64,000 bases of DNA, taken from assembly GCF_036323735.1 (NCBI RefSeq), contig NC_086031.1, positions 46,962,725-47,026,724 on the forward strand. Direction: 5' to 3'. This stretch comes from Rattus norvegicus (taxonomy: Eukaryota > Chordata > Mammalia > Rodentia > Muridae). Each line of letters starts with the position of its first letter. The stretch's first letter is position 1. Below, in pieces: positions 35,790 through 46,485 of the stretch. The notes below the pieces were generated by a model. That model made no database searches. It was not told where the DNA came from and saw nothing but the letters and a program-made list of their open reading frames with translations. Both the position numbers and the translations under genes were made by a program.

Positions 35790-36060
35790 ATGCGCGCGTG
35801 CGCGCGCGCATGTGGTGGTGGTGGTGTCTTGTAAAACCACCAAGGAGATAGAGATAGTCATTGAATACAGGTGACAGGAAAGCGAGTGGTGGAGGAGGGG
35901 CTACTAAGAGGGAAGAAAAGGGCAACAGCAGACGACATAGGAAGGGAGTAGAGATGAAGGACCACTAAGGATGATCCATAAACCCTCCAAATCAACTGAG
36001 TAAAGTCCATGTAACTCAGAGACAGAAACAGCAAATGCAAGCACAGGCCTTACACAAGTC
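35440..36060 (+). mobile_element. L1 3'-end segment in intron 8
   Basis: ATGTTCATCAACAGATGAAT, GAATCTTATTCAGCCATAAG and GTGTTAAGTGAAATAAGCCA are the classic end of L1 ORF2 and the following 3' region. A long alternating repeat interrupts it at 35,738-35,814. No open frame is left. The outer limits are approximate. Confidence 0.7.
35738..35814 (+). repeat. (TG)n-(CG)n alternating purine-pyrimidine tract
   Basis: All 77 bases alternate purine and pyrimidine, with (GT)n followed by GCATGCGCGCGTGCGCGCGC. This is a strong left-handed (Z) DNA-forming pattern, within an L1 3' region. Confidence 0.95.
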
Positions 36061-36247
36061 TACAGCAGGTCTTCTGCGTATATATTACAGTTTTCTAGTT
36101 TAGTATTTTTATGGGATTCCTGAGTGTGTGAACAGAAGGGCCTCTAATTCTTGTGTTCTTGGGCTCTTTTCCTTCTGTTGATTTGCCCTGCCTAGCTTCA
36201 ATGTGATGGTTTCTATCTTATATTTTATTTTACTAAAAAAATGTAAA

Positions 36248-36385
36248 CGAGCCAGGTGGTGGCGGCACATGCCTTTGATCCTAGCACTTGGGGAGCAGAA
36301 GCAAGTGTATTTCATAAGTTCAAGGTCAGCCTGATCTACAAAATAAGTTCCAAGGCTATACCATGTCTTGAAAAACAAAAACAAA
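36248..36385 (+). repeat. B1 SINE, intron 8
   Basis: GAGCCAGGTGGTGGCGGCAC and CCTTTGATCCTAGCACTTGG, with an AAACAAAAACAA tail. Confidence 0.88.
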
Positions 36386-36499
36386 ATAAACAAAATATAT
36401 ATAAATGAAATTACTAATTACTTCTGACACCCTCACATATACATGCAGGCAAAACACCAAGTCACATAAAATAAAAATAAATTTAAAAATGTTGATTCA

Positions 36500-36656
36500 A
36501 AGAGATCATCATCAAGACTCTGTCCATGGAGGAAGACAGCAAGAAATCAAGCGTCCCTCATGTCTGTGCATAGTGGCCTTGCTGTGGTGGAATGTGGATC
36601 AGTCAGTAAAATAAAGCAAGCCTTTGTCCACTAAAAAAAAAAAAAAAAAAAAAAAA
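36500..36656 (+). pseudogene. Small processed retrocopy, parent gene not identified
   Basis: About 130 nt of non-SINE sequence ends with AATAAA at 36,609-36,614, followed 18 nt later by a run of about 24 A. Direct repeats GTTGATTCA at 36,491-36,499 and 36,657-36,665 flank it. These are the marks of L1-mediated copying of a poly(A) mRNA, here 5'-truncated and antisense to Mdm4. I could not recognise the parent transcript. Confidence 0.65.
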
Positions 36657-37014
36657 GTTGATTCACATTCTAAGTGTCCAGCTTGCTTTTTATTATTAAA
36701 AGCATTTTTGTTATTAATAAAAGCAAGTTTACTTCAAAGAAAAATGATATATGAAAATGACATAATGAAGCCCATTACTTTATATCCTGCTTTTTAATGC
36801 ACTCCCAGTCCCATCCTTACAAATCCTTCTCCCCATTGCCCCCTCCACTTGGATACAACCCCACCCTGGGACATCTAGGTTTAGGACGACTAGGCATATC
36901 CTCTCCCACTGAGGCCCAACCAGGCAGTCCAGGTAAGGGGAAGATGACCTAATAGCAGGGAACAGAGACTGAGACAGCCCCACTCCACTCCACTTGTTAG
37001 GGGATATTTTTTTA

Positions 37015-37170
37015 ACTTTATATGAGTACACCGCAGCTGTGTTCAGATACACAAAAGAAGGCATCAGATCCCATCACAGATGGTTGTGAGCCACCATGTA
37101 CTTCCTGGGAATGGAACTCAGGACCTCTGGAAGAGCAGTCAGTGCTCTTAACCATCTCTCCAGCCTGGGA
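37015..37170 (-). repeat. B2 SINE, intron 8
   Basis: Reversed B2, slightly shortened at the head (AACCATCTCTCCAGCC). Confidence 0.87.
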
Positions 37171-37171
37171 A

Positions 37172-37365
37172 TTTATTTTTTTAATGGTTTGTTTTTATTT
37201 ACATTGGTGTTCTGCCTGCATGTACATCTGTGTGAAGGAGTCAGATCCCCAGGAACTGGAACTACGGATGGTTGTGAGCTACCATGTGGGTACTGGGAAA
37301 TGAACTCAGGACCTCTGGAAGAGCGGCCAGTGTTCTTAACTGCTGAGCCATCTCTCTAGCTCCCT
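37172..37365 (-). repeat. B2/B3 SINE, intron 8
   Basis: An adjacent reversed copy with TGTTCTTAACTGCTGAGCCA, head to tail with the previous element. Confidence 0.85.
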
Positions 37366-37730
37366 TTATATACTAACTTTAAACATTTTTAAAAAGGCTT
37401 AAGAAAAAAAAAAGCCAAAAGAACAGGATAGTTGGAGAGGAGGAAATGTTGAAGGTGGGGTCATGCAGGGTTACCACTTAGGAGTGGACATCTAAAGGTA
37501 AGAAATGGATCCCTATGGGACATACAACACAGTCATCTTGGAATCAGTTATGAGGACTCCTCTAAAAAAGAAGTTACATTCACATTCTAAATCACAAAAA
37601 GGAAAGAAATAGATTTGAGGGGGATGTTTCACAAACCGGAAAACAAATTTAAGTAGCCTCAAGAAAGAAGGAGTTCTGAACAAGAGCATTAAAAAGCTGT
37701 GTGTCTGGAATACAGGCAGTGAACAGTGGA

Positions 37731-37830
37731 GACTGATACAGACTGATACAGACTGATGCAGACTGATATGGACTGATACGGACTGATGCAGACTGATACA
37801 GACTGATGCAGACTGATGCAGACTGATACA
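37731..37830 (+). repeat. Decamer minisatellite (GACTGATACA)10, intron 8
   Basis: Exactly ten 10-bp units, all beginning GACTGAT and ending ACA, GCA, ATG or ACG. Confidence 0.95.
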
Positions 37831-37915
37831 GAAGCTCTGCAGCTATTTCTTCATCCCGCTGAAGAACTATAAACATGGCAGTAACGCAAGGTAAGCATTT
37901 GAAAAATGTACTGTT

Positions 37916-38076
37916 GGGTGCTGGAGAGATGGCTCAGCGGTTAAGAGCACCCGACTGCTCTTCCAGAGGTCATGAGTTCAATTCCCAGCAACCATATGGT
38001 GGCTCACAACCATCTGTAAAGAGATCTGATGCCCTCTTCTGGTGTATCTGAAGACAGCTACAGTGTACTTATAAAA

Positions 38077-38134
<58 letters not shown>
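37916..38134 (+). repeat. B2 SINE with (AAAT)n tail, intron 8
   Basis: Full-length B2 followed by about 57 nt of (AAAT)n (38,077-38,134). Confidence 0.92.
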
Positions 38135-38135
<1 letters not shown>

Positions 38136-38405
38136 GAGTATCAGGTTTAGTTCCCGGATGGCAGCTCACAACTGTTTGTAACTCTGGCTCTAAGAGATCT
38201 TAGAGGGGTTGGGGATTTAGCTCAGTGGTAGAGCGCTTGCCTAGCAAGCACAAGGCCCTGAGTTTGGTCCCCAGCTCCGAGAAAAAAAAAAAAAAAAAAG
38301 AGAGAGAGATCTTAGAACCTCCTTCTGGCTTCTGGACACCTGCATAGGCAGTATACAGACATATATTCAGATGCTCATGCATACATTCATGCACTAAAAA
38401 TATTT
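38136..38405 (+). repeat. B2-like SINE split by an ID element
   Basis: The left part (CAGGTTTAGTTCCCGGATGG) and right part (CCTTCTGGCTTCTGGACACC) flank the ID at 38,205-38,304. Confidence 0.75.
38205..38304 (+). repeat. ID element inserted in a B2 copy
   Basis: Full-length ID with TSD AGAGATCTTAGA at 38,193-38,204 and 38,305-38,316. It splits a B2-like element, so it is the younger insertion. Confidence 0.93.
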
Positions 38406-38489
38406 TTTAAAAAAATCAAAAATATTAAAATCAAGAAATATAGCTGTGGTGTGAAACTGCTCAACCACATACATGAAAAACACCAATGG

Positions 38490-38582
38490 TACCAGGTGGT
38501 GGTAGTGTGTATCTTTAATCCCAGCACCAGGGAGGTGAGACAGGTACATCTCTGAGCTCCATACCAGCCTGGTTTAAGTGTG
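38490..38582 (+). repeat. B1 SINE, truncated, intron 8
   Basis: ACCAGGTGGTGGTAGTGTGT and CTTTAATCCCAGCACCAGGG. The 3' end is missing. Confidence 0.8.
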
Positions 38583-38859
38583 TATGATGGAGAAGAAAGT
38601 CAGCATCTCCTGTAGTTTAGCTAGACTTATTAAGTAGAAAGAAAAGATAGGGAAGACTTAAGAAAAAGAGGTTTCATGTTCAAGGTCAAACTCTGTAACA
38701 GTGGGGGTTCAATGTGGAATTTAGAAGTCAGGACTACATTTGAGCATCATACACATACAGATCAAACAAAACAGTAAGAGCTTTAGCTAAGAATGCAACA
38801 CAGTCAGAGTAAAAGAACAAAACACAAAGCAAAAACAGCTCCTCAGATGTCACTTTTAC

Positions 38860-39020
38860 CTGATTTGTCTGTAAATCAGTTGAGCCATTACTTCTAGGTA
38901 TATAGTTGTTTCTCAAATTCCCTAGAAACCACCAAGGCAGGCCAGCAACATCCCACTCCTCAAAATCAAGATCAAGCCTAGATGTCTCATCTTGAGATAA
39001 ATGTTCTATCAAGTCTTCAT
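38860..39020 (-). CDS. Mdm4: Mdm4 coding exon 8 (residues 171-224), WWF element
   Basis: The 161-nt exon encodes DEDLIEHLSQDETSRLDLDF and then EEWDVAGLPWWFLGNLR, with Trp200 and Trp201. This element is known to fold back on the p53-binding pocket as an intramolecular mimic of p53. The second half begins the acidic domain. It ends at CAG|GTAAAA in phase 0. Confidence 0.97.
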
Positions 39021-41048
39021 CTACAGAAATCAAATGAAAATAACTATAGGTAATATAGAAGAACCAAGATTTTTCTTAGAATACTTAACAATCTTTGTAA
39101 AATAAGTAAAAAGAAACTCCTATTCTCAGTAAGAAGGAAACAGGAATCAAATACCTTAGTGGCATGTCTCAAACCTCCCATTTAGGTTTCATTAGCAAGC
39201 AGGAACACTCAGGACACAAAACTCTAAAAGCATCTGAATGTGCTGTTCTAAAAGGATTTCAAAATGGCCATTTTCTGAAATTTTTAACATCCCAACCCTG
39301 TAATAAATAATGGTGATGATTTAGAGCTAGGCACAGTAGTATACACCTGCCTTCAATCCCAGCACATAGCATGCTCTGGCTTTAGCCAGGGCTGCACAGT
39401 TGACTCCATCTCAAAAACAAACAAAAACAGTATCATTACAATGATGCAATCTAATGCACCTTTTGATACTGGCTTAGCCACTGGATTACAAATGGCAATT
39501 ACATAGTAGCCCAACCCCTGAGGTCAAAGCAGAGAGGTACAGACCCTATTGGGAGTAAAAGGTTAAGAAAGTCTTACTGGTGGCACATATTTGGGACAGT
39601 TATCAATAAAGCTTGCTTTGTTAGGTAACAACCACTATCAACAGAGAACTGTCCAAATAAACACATATATGTGTCTTTTCTGGATCAAGGGCTCCTTGAG
39701 AAATCAGTACCTGAAAGTCCCACAGATAACAAGGCCACCCGTATTTTAAGTAAAGGACCTGGACAGTTACTAAGCTCCTCTTGTCATAGGTCACCTTTTT
39801 CTTCCCATTCGCTAGTCTTAATGTAGTACTTTACCCTTTCCCTACTTTCTCCCTGTCGTCCACCTCTTCCCAATGCACTGGACCTAGTGAAGGCAGTCAC
39901 AGAAGCATAAACATGCCCAGGCATATACAGTTCAAAGATTTCTACAACCAACTGGTCCCTGCCAGAACACAGCTTAACTAATTACATCCTGCTATCATCA
40001 TAGACATATTTGTGGCCAGAAAAACTTCAATTACATTTTATCCATTCATTACTTTAATGATCAGAAACTAATTCCCAAGACAGAATCATTAAAGTTATAC
40101 TCACGTATTCAAGCTCTACAATTTAGTATAAAAGGAATATGAATGATTATTTCCACAAGTAAAATGTTGTCCTGTCTACCTGTAGACCTTGCTGAAAAGT
40201 CTAGAACTATTCATTCCTAAATTTCTATCACAAATTACACATAGTGTCCAGCTTTTTCTGAGTAGAAAATAAGAATTTGCAGTTAAATGAAATCACACAT
40301 TTAAAGGACTGAAATAACTTCAACGTAAACATAGATTAAAACCAATTTAAATGTTCAAATACAATGAGAAAACAATCCAGCATGATAAACTATTCAAATT
40401 TAATTTAAACATATAAAACAACTTTAGTAACATAACTTTCTCAGATATAATCAAAAGTCTAATCTACCTTTGACCCAATTATGAACCAGAAAGGAGTTAC
40501 TAGAAAACGTTATACTATAAACTAAATACCTTTAGGGAATTTATCATTTTGTACATAAAACAAAACAAAACAAAATACACCATAATTTCCAAAGATTATG
40601 TTATAATATTTTAAGAGAAACTTCCAAAATATCAGTTAACTCACTCACCCTGACCATGTATCTAGCAGGATGAAAGGTTCTATCAGAGCACCAGAAGTTC
40701 TTAACTTGCTATGTAATGTCTGCTTCTCTGCTATTACATATATTGTGCTGCTATATATATATATATTGCCATTTTTTCAAACTTTATCTTTAAAATATTA
40801 GCATCTACCTCAAAAGATAAAAGCGAAGTCAAAATATGAAGTCTACAGTAGGTGAAAGAAACTCAAAAGACTGAGAGCAAACTTGGACAACATCCTCTCA
40901 AGCTCGCTGGCTCATAAAGGTTCTGTACTACCCACAGCCCGGAAGCTGCCAAAGAATCCCTACTATCGAGATAAATGTCATTTCTAGAAGTGCAAATAAA
41001 GAAAGGAAGGACAGAGGGTTAGAGGGAGAAGTCTTCATCCAAACTCAC
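39021..41048 (-). other. Mdm4: Mdm4 intron 7
   Basis: Apart from one degenerate B1 at about 39,325-39,430, this 2-kb intron is AT-rich unique sequence with a short (TA)n at about 40,753. About 1.6 kb (39,440-41,040) is free of recognisable repeats. Confidence 0.85.
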
Positions 41049-41148
41049 CTGCTCTGGAATCTCTGCATTTACGTCGTGAGGTAGGCAGTGTGTGAGTATC
41101 ATCTTCTTCAGTTCTTTTTCTGGGGTTGGAGCACTCTGTTGCACCGTG
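41049..41148 (-). CDS. Mdm4: Mdm4 coding exon 7 (residues 138-170)
   Basis: The 100-nt exon encodes HGATECSNPRKRTEEDD and a basic stretch (SRRKCRDSR) in the poorly conserved linker after the p53-binding domain. Acceptor CTTTCAG and donor CAG|GTGAGT are strong. It leaves one G for codon 171. Confidence 0.96.
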
Positions 41149-41602
41149 CTGAAAGGGAAGGGTGTCAGTTAGTACAGCTGAAATGACTAAGACCAGGGGA
41201 TGTAGCAGTTCCATTCTGGCTCACCAGTTAGTGTGCAACACAATGGGTTATGCACAAGAAAAGAGAGCTCTAAAGCTGACAAGAATCCTCAAGAAAGGCA
41301 ACACACACCTCTCAACACCACCAGCAGAACTAGCAGGACCCCAAACTTGGGGAAGGGGAATAACTTGTGTACAAAGGACAAAATACACTCTTGAAAAACA
41401 GGTTGTCTGCACAGCCTACTTCTATTAGGTATATTCAGAAAGCAAGTGACACCCTCATCATATTTCAAGATGATCTTAAAAGTTTCCCTACATTTGAGGC
41501 AACTCATGACATAATGCCATGACATAAACTTAAACTTAACTGCAACCAGCCTGCTACAGTCTAATACAGCAATGCCTCAAACACTCAAATATATACCATC
41601 TT

Positions 41603-41653
<51 letters not shown>

Positions 41654-41918
41654 AAGAAATAGAAAGAGAGAAAGAGAGAGAGCAACTGGAAGGAGTGAAA
41701 ATCAGAAGTGCTACATCCCAAAGACACATTCAGAGACTGGAACTCTGTTAAGGGCAGAACAGAGAAGGTTCACTCTGTCCCTGGTCTGTGAACCCCCAAG
41801 GGCTTTTCTTATTAAATCCTTACCACATTCACGAAAAGGCCTTGGGAGCCCAAGATCCACAGGTACAGAGAAGGGGCCACTCTGTACAAGAAAAGAAGTC
41901 ACCGTGTGGTGATTTTAC
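41149..41918 (-). other. Mdm4: Mdm4 intron 6
   Basis: This short 770-nt intron sits between exon 6 and exon 7. It contains a (CA)n repeat at 41,604-41,650, which is (TG)n on the sense strand, followed by a GA-rich run. No SINE is seen. (TG)n near a regulated exon can bind TDP-43/CELF-type proteins, but that is only a possibility here. Confidence 0.85.
41604..41650 (+). repeat. (CA)n microsatellite, intron 6
   Basis: About 23 CA units, followed by a GA-rich run (41,658-41,683). It lies about 270 nt downstream of exon 6 on the sense strand. Confidence 0.95.
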
Positions 41919-41986
41919 CTTCAGTCGGTCTTGACTTGGAATATCCATAGTGTGATCCTGTGCGAGAGCGAGAGTCTGAGCAGCAT
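41919..41986 (-). CDS. Mdm4: Mdm4 coding exon 6 (residues 115-137), the alternatively skipped exon
   Basis: The exon is exactly 68 nt, the size of the exon skipped in the known MDMX-S isoform. It encodes DAAQTLALAQDHTMDIPSQD then RLK. Because 68 is not a multiple of three, skipping shifts the frame. Inclusion is favoured by good flanking sites (acceptor TATCCAG, donor AAG|GTAAAA). In mouse and human, exon 6 inclusion depends on PRMT5 and SR-protein activity. Confidence 0.97.
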
Positions 41987-43220
41987 CTGGATAGCAAGTA
42001 AAACAAAAGGAAAACCTTCCCTGGTAATAACCATTCTTTCCACAAAGACCTCAGCACACAGCCCTGAAGCAGGCTTGTTCTCTAGAGATGGACTTCTACC
42101 TGGAAAAGAGTCTCTTCCCAAATGGGGGAAAAAAAAAAACTTCTAAAACTCACAAACCCAACAAAGCCAGGTTAAAAGACAGCACCAGAGCAACCTGGAG
42201 GAAGCACAAGAGGCTGAGTTTGCTGTCCAGGGCAGGTGTTCAGACTTTTATTCAAAAATGTGGTGTTCATCTCTTTCTATTTCAGCAAACTGCCTACTTT
42301 ATAAACAGCAACAAACATTACCTGTCTATTAAAGTTTGTATTTTTAAGTGTTGTATTACAAAACCTGAAAACTAGGAATTTGCCAGACTTGTTTCAGAAA
42401 ACAAACTTTCATCTTCAAACAAATCTGCATTCTTAAATGCCACGGTGATTCCGTGGTCTGAATACAGAATGTTACTAAGTCCTATTCTTCTCAGCAACTA
42501 CATTTTCCTAAAAGTACTGAGTGTTTCTCTCCAAACAATCAACAGAAGCAGAAAGGGAGGCAGAGTAGAGAGAAACTCTTTGTTTTTAGATGTTCTTGTC
42601 TTACTATTGTGTGTTGTGACAAGCATACACATCAGTCACAGTTGCACTGTGAACTATGGGACAGAAGTCAGTCCTCTCCTTCCACAGTGGGTTCTGTGAA
42701 TCAAAACTCAGGTCCTCAAGACTGTGTAAGTCCTTTAACCCACTGAGCTGTCACCATGGCCAGACAGACATCCCTATGTTGCAATAGCTGAAGAGGGAAA
42801 TGTATCCCAAGAACTTAGAAAAGTTTCAAGTGAAACAAAACCTAAAAACATGACCACAGAAAAAAACAAGCTACTGAGACACTAACCTGACCTACACAAT
42901 TACTATAAGCTTCATGGAACTGACAGACATTCAAGTGTGCCTGCTAAGGACTGGGTTCACCAGCCACTAGCAGAGACAGAAAGAAGCCATTCATGAAAAC
43001 AACAGCATCAATGGACCACCAAGAACCCAGATCCAGACTCTAACTATTCTGACAATTCAGTTGTTTTTCACAAAACAAATGTTTTTCAAAATTGTTATTC
43101 CATTTCTAGAAGCACTTTTATAGCTAAGTGAGTATAAATTCAGAAATAGCATCTTCTGGCCAAAGTCATCTTCAAAATAAGAAACAAGACCAAACTAACA
43201 CAATGTAGGTAGAAGTAGGA

Positions 43221-43256
43221 GGTTTTTTGTTTTGTTTTGTTTTGGGGGGGGGGGGG
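43221..43256 (+). repeat. (GTTTT)n and poly(G) run, intron 5
   Basis: GTTTT repeats followed by about 12 G. Poly(G) runs also lie at about 52,555-52,569 next to (TA)n at 52,604-52,626. Confidence 0.9.
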
Positions 43257-43553
43257 TTAAAAGCAATCTGTCGTTATTACTAAAAAGCCTTATTTAGGCT
43301 TAACTACTTAAAAACAAAAAGGAAATCATCTAAAAAGCTACAATATAAAAGGAAATTTAAAACTACAAAGCTTGTTATATCTATTTCATTTTATTAATAT
43401 ACCTGGGAAGTTAGAAAGAACCACCTTCATTTTAATTAATGACCATCTTCCTCAACAACCAAAACAGGTAAAGATCTAAACCCACTTAAAAAGGTCCAAA
43501 AATTGTAAGTATAGCACTTTTTTCATTTCTTTCAAATAAAAAAAGCACATGCA

Positions 43554-43656
43554 GGGGCTGGGGATTTAGCTCAGTGGTAGAGCGCTTACCTAGGAAGCGC
43601 AAGGCCCTGGGTTCGATCCCCAGCTCCGAAAAAAAGAACCAAAAAAAAAAAAAAAA
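43554..43656 (+). repeat. ID element in intron 5
   Basis: Nearly consensus, with the CTTACCTAGGAAGC variant stem. TSD AAAAGCACATGCA at 43,541-43,553 and about 43,657-43,669. Confidence 0.94.
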
Positions 43657-44847
43657 AAAAGCACATGCAATCCAATTTATTTTTAGGTCAACAAAGAGAT
43701 CCAACTGTAAACACTAAGAGAGCAAGCCAGAGCAGACAATCCAAACTCCTTGCAAAATTCCCTGTGAAACTCTATAGAACAATACACTTTTTAAAAATTC
43801 TCTAAAAGTGTTTTGCAGCCATTTCCTAAGGCACTGAATTACATTACATATGGTCAGTGAGGGATCTCAGTAAAGAACATCCCAAAACACTTAATACTTC
43901 TTCCTTTTCCCTGAAACTGAGGAGCTAAGCAGCCTACACTAACCTGAAACTTTACAGCCCCATCTCTGCCTCCCAAGTAATGGTGTTCACCATTGAGTCA
44001 GGATCCTGTGGCTTTTAAGGACAAAATTTCTTGAAAATGACAAGTTAAATAAAAATTAAAATGTTGCAAGAACTTAATGCTCAGAGGGAAAATATGTGTC
44101 CAAAAACTCGGGAGGGTGACCAGCTTGTATTGAGAGTTAAGAGAGGTTAAGGACATAAGGAGTATGGCAGAATGGCTAGCACAATCATGGCCCGTGACCA
44201 AGATGGCCAAACCACTGACTGAACTGAATAAAATCCTCTGCTTCTTTACCTCTAGAACCTCTTCAGATGATGGCTGCAAAGGTGAACTGAACTGTTAAAG
44301 AAATGTTCTTTATAATACACTACAGAAAAAGATATTTGCAGAAAAAGTACAAGAAAGAAAATAAGGAAGGAAAATGTAAGAACTAGCTATGCTCACTTGA
44401 AATATTCAGAGGATCAATTAGAAAACAAATTAAGCAATGTACAAAATAAAATTATGCAGTCCTTCATGTATTTCAGCCATCAGTGACTTTCCAAAGAAAA
44501 TTTTAACTCACAAATGACTGGATTTCATTCAATAAAGCTGCCTCTCATTTACAAAGCTCCCAGTCTCAATGTCCTTCAGTGACATGAAAAGAGATTCAGG
44601 AAGGGTCTTTGCAATATGTCTACTTCCATGAGCATGACCAAGACCTAGCAAGGCAGTATCATTTGGTCAGTGTTCCTCAAATCTAACGGAGATGAACAGA
44701 AGAGGACAGCTTCATTAGAGCGAGAAAGAGTGTCACACACATTTCAGTACCATCTCTACCTTACCTCTTTGGAAACCAGACTCCAAACAGCTAGCTTCCT
44801 CCCCATAACTAAGAAATTTGGGGAAGTATTTAAAAGGTCTGGGAAGG

Positions 44848-45045
44848 GGCTGGAGAGATGGCTCAGTGGTTAAGAGCACCCGACTACTCTTCCAGAGGTC
44901 CTGAGTTCAATTCCCAGCAACCACATGGTGGCTCACAACCATCTGTAATGAGATCTGATGCCCTCTTCTGGTGTGTCTGAAGACAGCTACAGTGTACTTA
45001 TATAATAATAAGTGAATAAATCTTTAAAAAAAAAGGGGGGGGGAG
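44848..45045 (+). repeat. B2 SINE, 5' half of a B2-ID composite
   Basis: Full-length B2 with tail AAAAAAAAGGGGGGGG, then an ID element. The outer TSD AAAAGGTCTGGGAAGG lies at 44,832-44,847 and 45,127-45,142. Confidence 0.92.
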
Positions 45046-45130
45046 GTTGGGGATTTAGCTCAGTGGTAGAGCGCTTGCCTAGCAAGTGCAAGGCCCTGGG
45101 TTCGGTCCCCAGCTCCAAAAAAAAAAAAAA
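45046..45130 (+). repeat. ID element joined to a B2 tail
   Basis: ID body GGTTGGGGATTTAGCTCAGT follows directly on the A/G-rich tail of the B2 at 44,848-45,045. The pair shares one outer TSD. Confidence 0.9.
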
Positions 45131-45171
45131 GGTCTGGGAAGGGTCAAATTGGCTTACAGATAACAGTTTAT

Positions 45172-45300
45172 TGAGCCAAGTGTGGAGACTCATGCCTGAG
45201 ATTTCAACATTCAGAAGGCTGGGAGTAGCAGGTATTTCTAAGTTTGAAGCTAGCCAGAGTACAAATCAAGTTCCAAGCCAACCTGAACTACAATATATGT
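45172..45300 (+). repeat. B1-like SINE, diverged, intron 5
   Basis: GAGCCAAGTGTGGAGACTCA and AGTTCCAAGCCAACCTGAAC are B1-like. Confidence 0.65.
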
Positions 45301-45564
45301 CATAAATAAGCACACCACCATGTGTGTTTATATAAACAAATTACAAAAATTATTAAAGTGAAAATGTCTTGGGGAAACCTTTATAATGGACCAGAGCAAT
45401 ACTACCAAGAGCCTACATCGTATGTGAAGGCGGGACAGACTTACATAACTAATGTGAGACACACAAAGCGGGGGGAGGGAAGGAGTCCAAAGCACCATCG
45501 ATAAATATCTGTCAGCAAAGACATTTAAACTTGAATCTATCCACTCATTAAGAAACACAAACAT

Positions 45565-45697
45565 GGGGTTGGGAATTTAGCTCAGTGGTAGAGCGCTTGC
45601 CTAGGAAGCACAAGGCCCTGGGTTCGGTCCCCAGCTCCAAAAAAAGAACCAAAAAAAACAAAAAAAAAACAAACAAAAAAAACAAAACAAAACAAAA
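45565..45697 (+). repeat. ID element in intron 5, long A/C tail
   Basis: ID body with a long A-rich tail broken by C. TSD-like AAACACAAACA is present before (45,553-45,563) and after the element. Confidence 0.9.
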
Positions 45698-45936
45698 AAA
45701 CACAAACACAAGGATATAATCTGTCAATTCTAGAACACAGGCAATCCTATAGGACAAATCAATAAATAGGATGAAAACCAAAAGTAGTATCCTACACCAC
45801 AGTACAGTGGCCACAGTAATTTACTGAATAATTTAATAGCCGGAAGTGGAGATTTTGAATGGTTCCAACACACAAAAAAAGCAGGTATGTTAGATTACCC
45901 TAATTTGATCACTGAAGATTCTATATGTAACAAAAT

Positions 45937-45940
<4 letters not shown>

Positions 45941-46013
<73 letters not shown>

Positions 46014-46036
46014 ACACACACCACACACACACACAG
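45941..46036 (+). repeat. (TC)n(AC)n compound microsatellite, intron 5
   Basis: (CT)n to 45,975, then (AC)n with CCACAC interruptions. Confidence 0.95.
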
Positions 46037-46414
46037 AGGGCAGATGAGTATTTGGTTTTTGCAATAAACCCAATGCAATGTGTGGACTTTGTTTGGATCA
46101 TCACCTAACAAACCAAAAATAAAAAAAGTATTATTACTTATGAGTACAGTAATGATGTGGTTATGTTTGAAGGGAAAAAGTCCTTATCTAAGAGATTTTT
46201 TTTAAATATATCATGATGAAGCAAATATATAATGCAACATTTATAATTACTAAGTTTAAGCTGGGCCTGCCTGCCTCCACAGACCAGAAAAATCTATCTA
46301 CTAGGAAGACAGTCACAGGGGAACCCACAAATTCAAGGCCTGCCTTTGCTACAGAGTGAGTTAAAAGGCCAGCATGGGCAACTTAGGAAGCTACTCTCTC
46401 AAAATAGTAAGCAG

Positions 46415-46485
46415 AAAGCTAGAACCATAAGTCAGTGGTAAAGTGCATAAACACAAGGCCCTAGGTTCAATCCCTTATGCTGTAT
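46415..46485 (+). repeat. Old ID-like element, intron 5
   Basis: AAGTCAGTGGTAAAGTGCAT and AAGGCCCTAGGTTCAATCCC are recognisable. No clear tail. Confidence 0.6.

Larger units (their letters stand above)
34148..38859 (-). other. Mdm4: Mdm4 intron 8
   Basis: This intron collects varied insertions: B1 and B2 elements, an ID element inside a B2, an L1 3' segment with a Z-DNA-type repeat, a small poly(A)-tailed retrocopy and a decamer minisatellite. Each is listed separately. Confidence 0.85.

Noticed and set aside
37731..37830. CRISPR-like regular repeat
   Set aside because: Mammalian DNA. Units are contiguous decamers without spacers, so this is a simple minisatellite.
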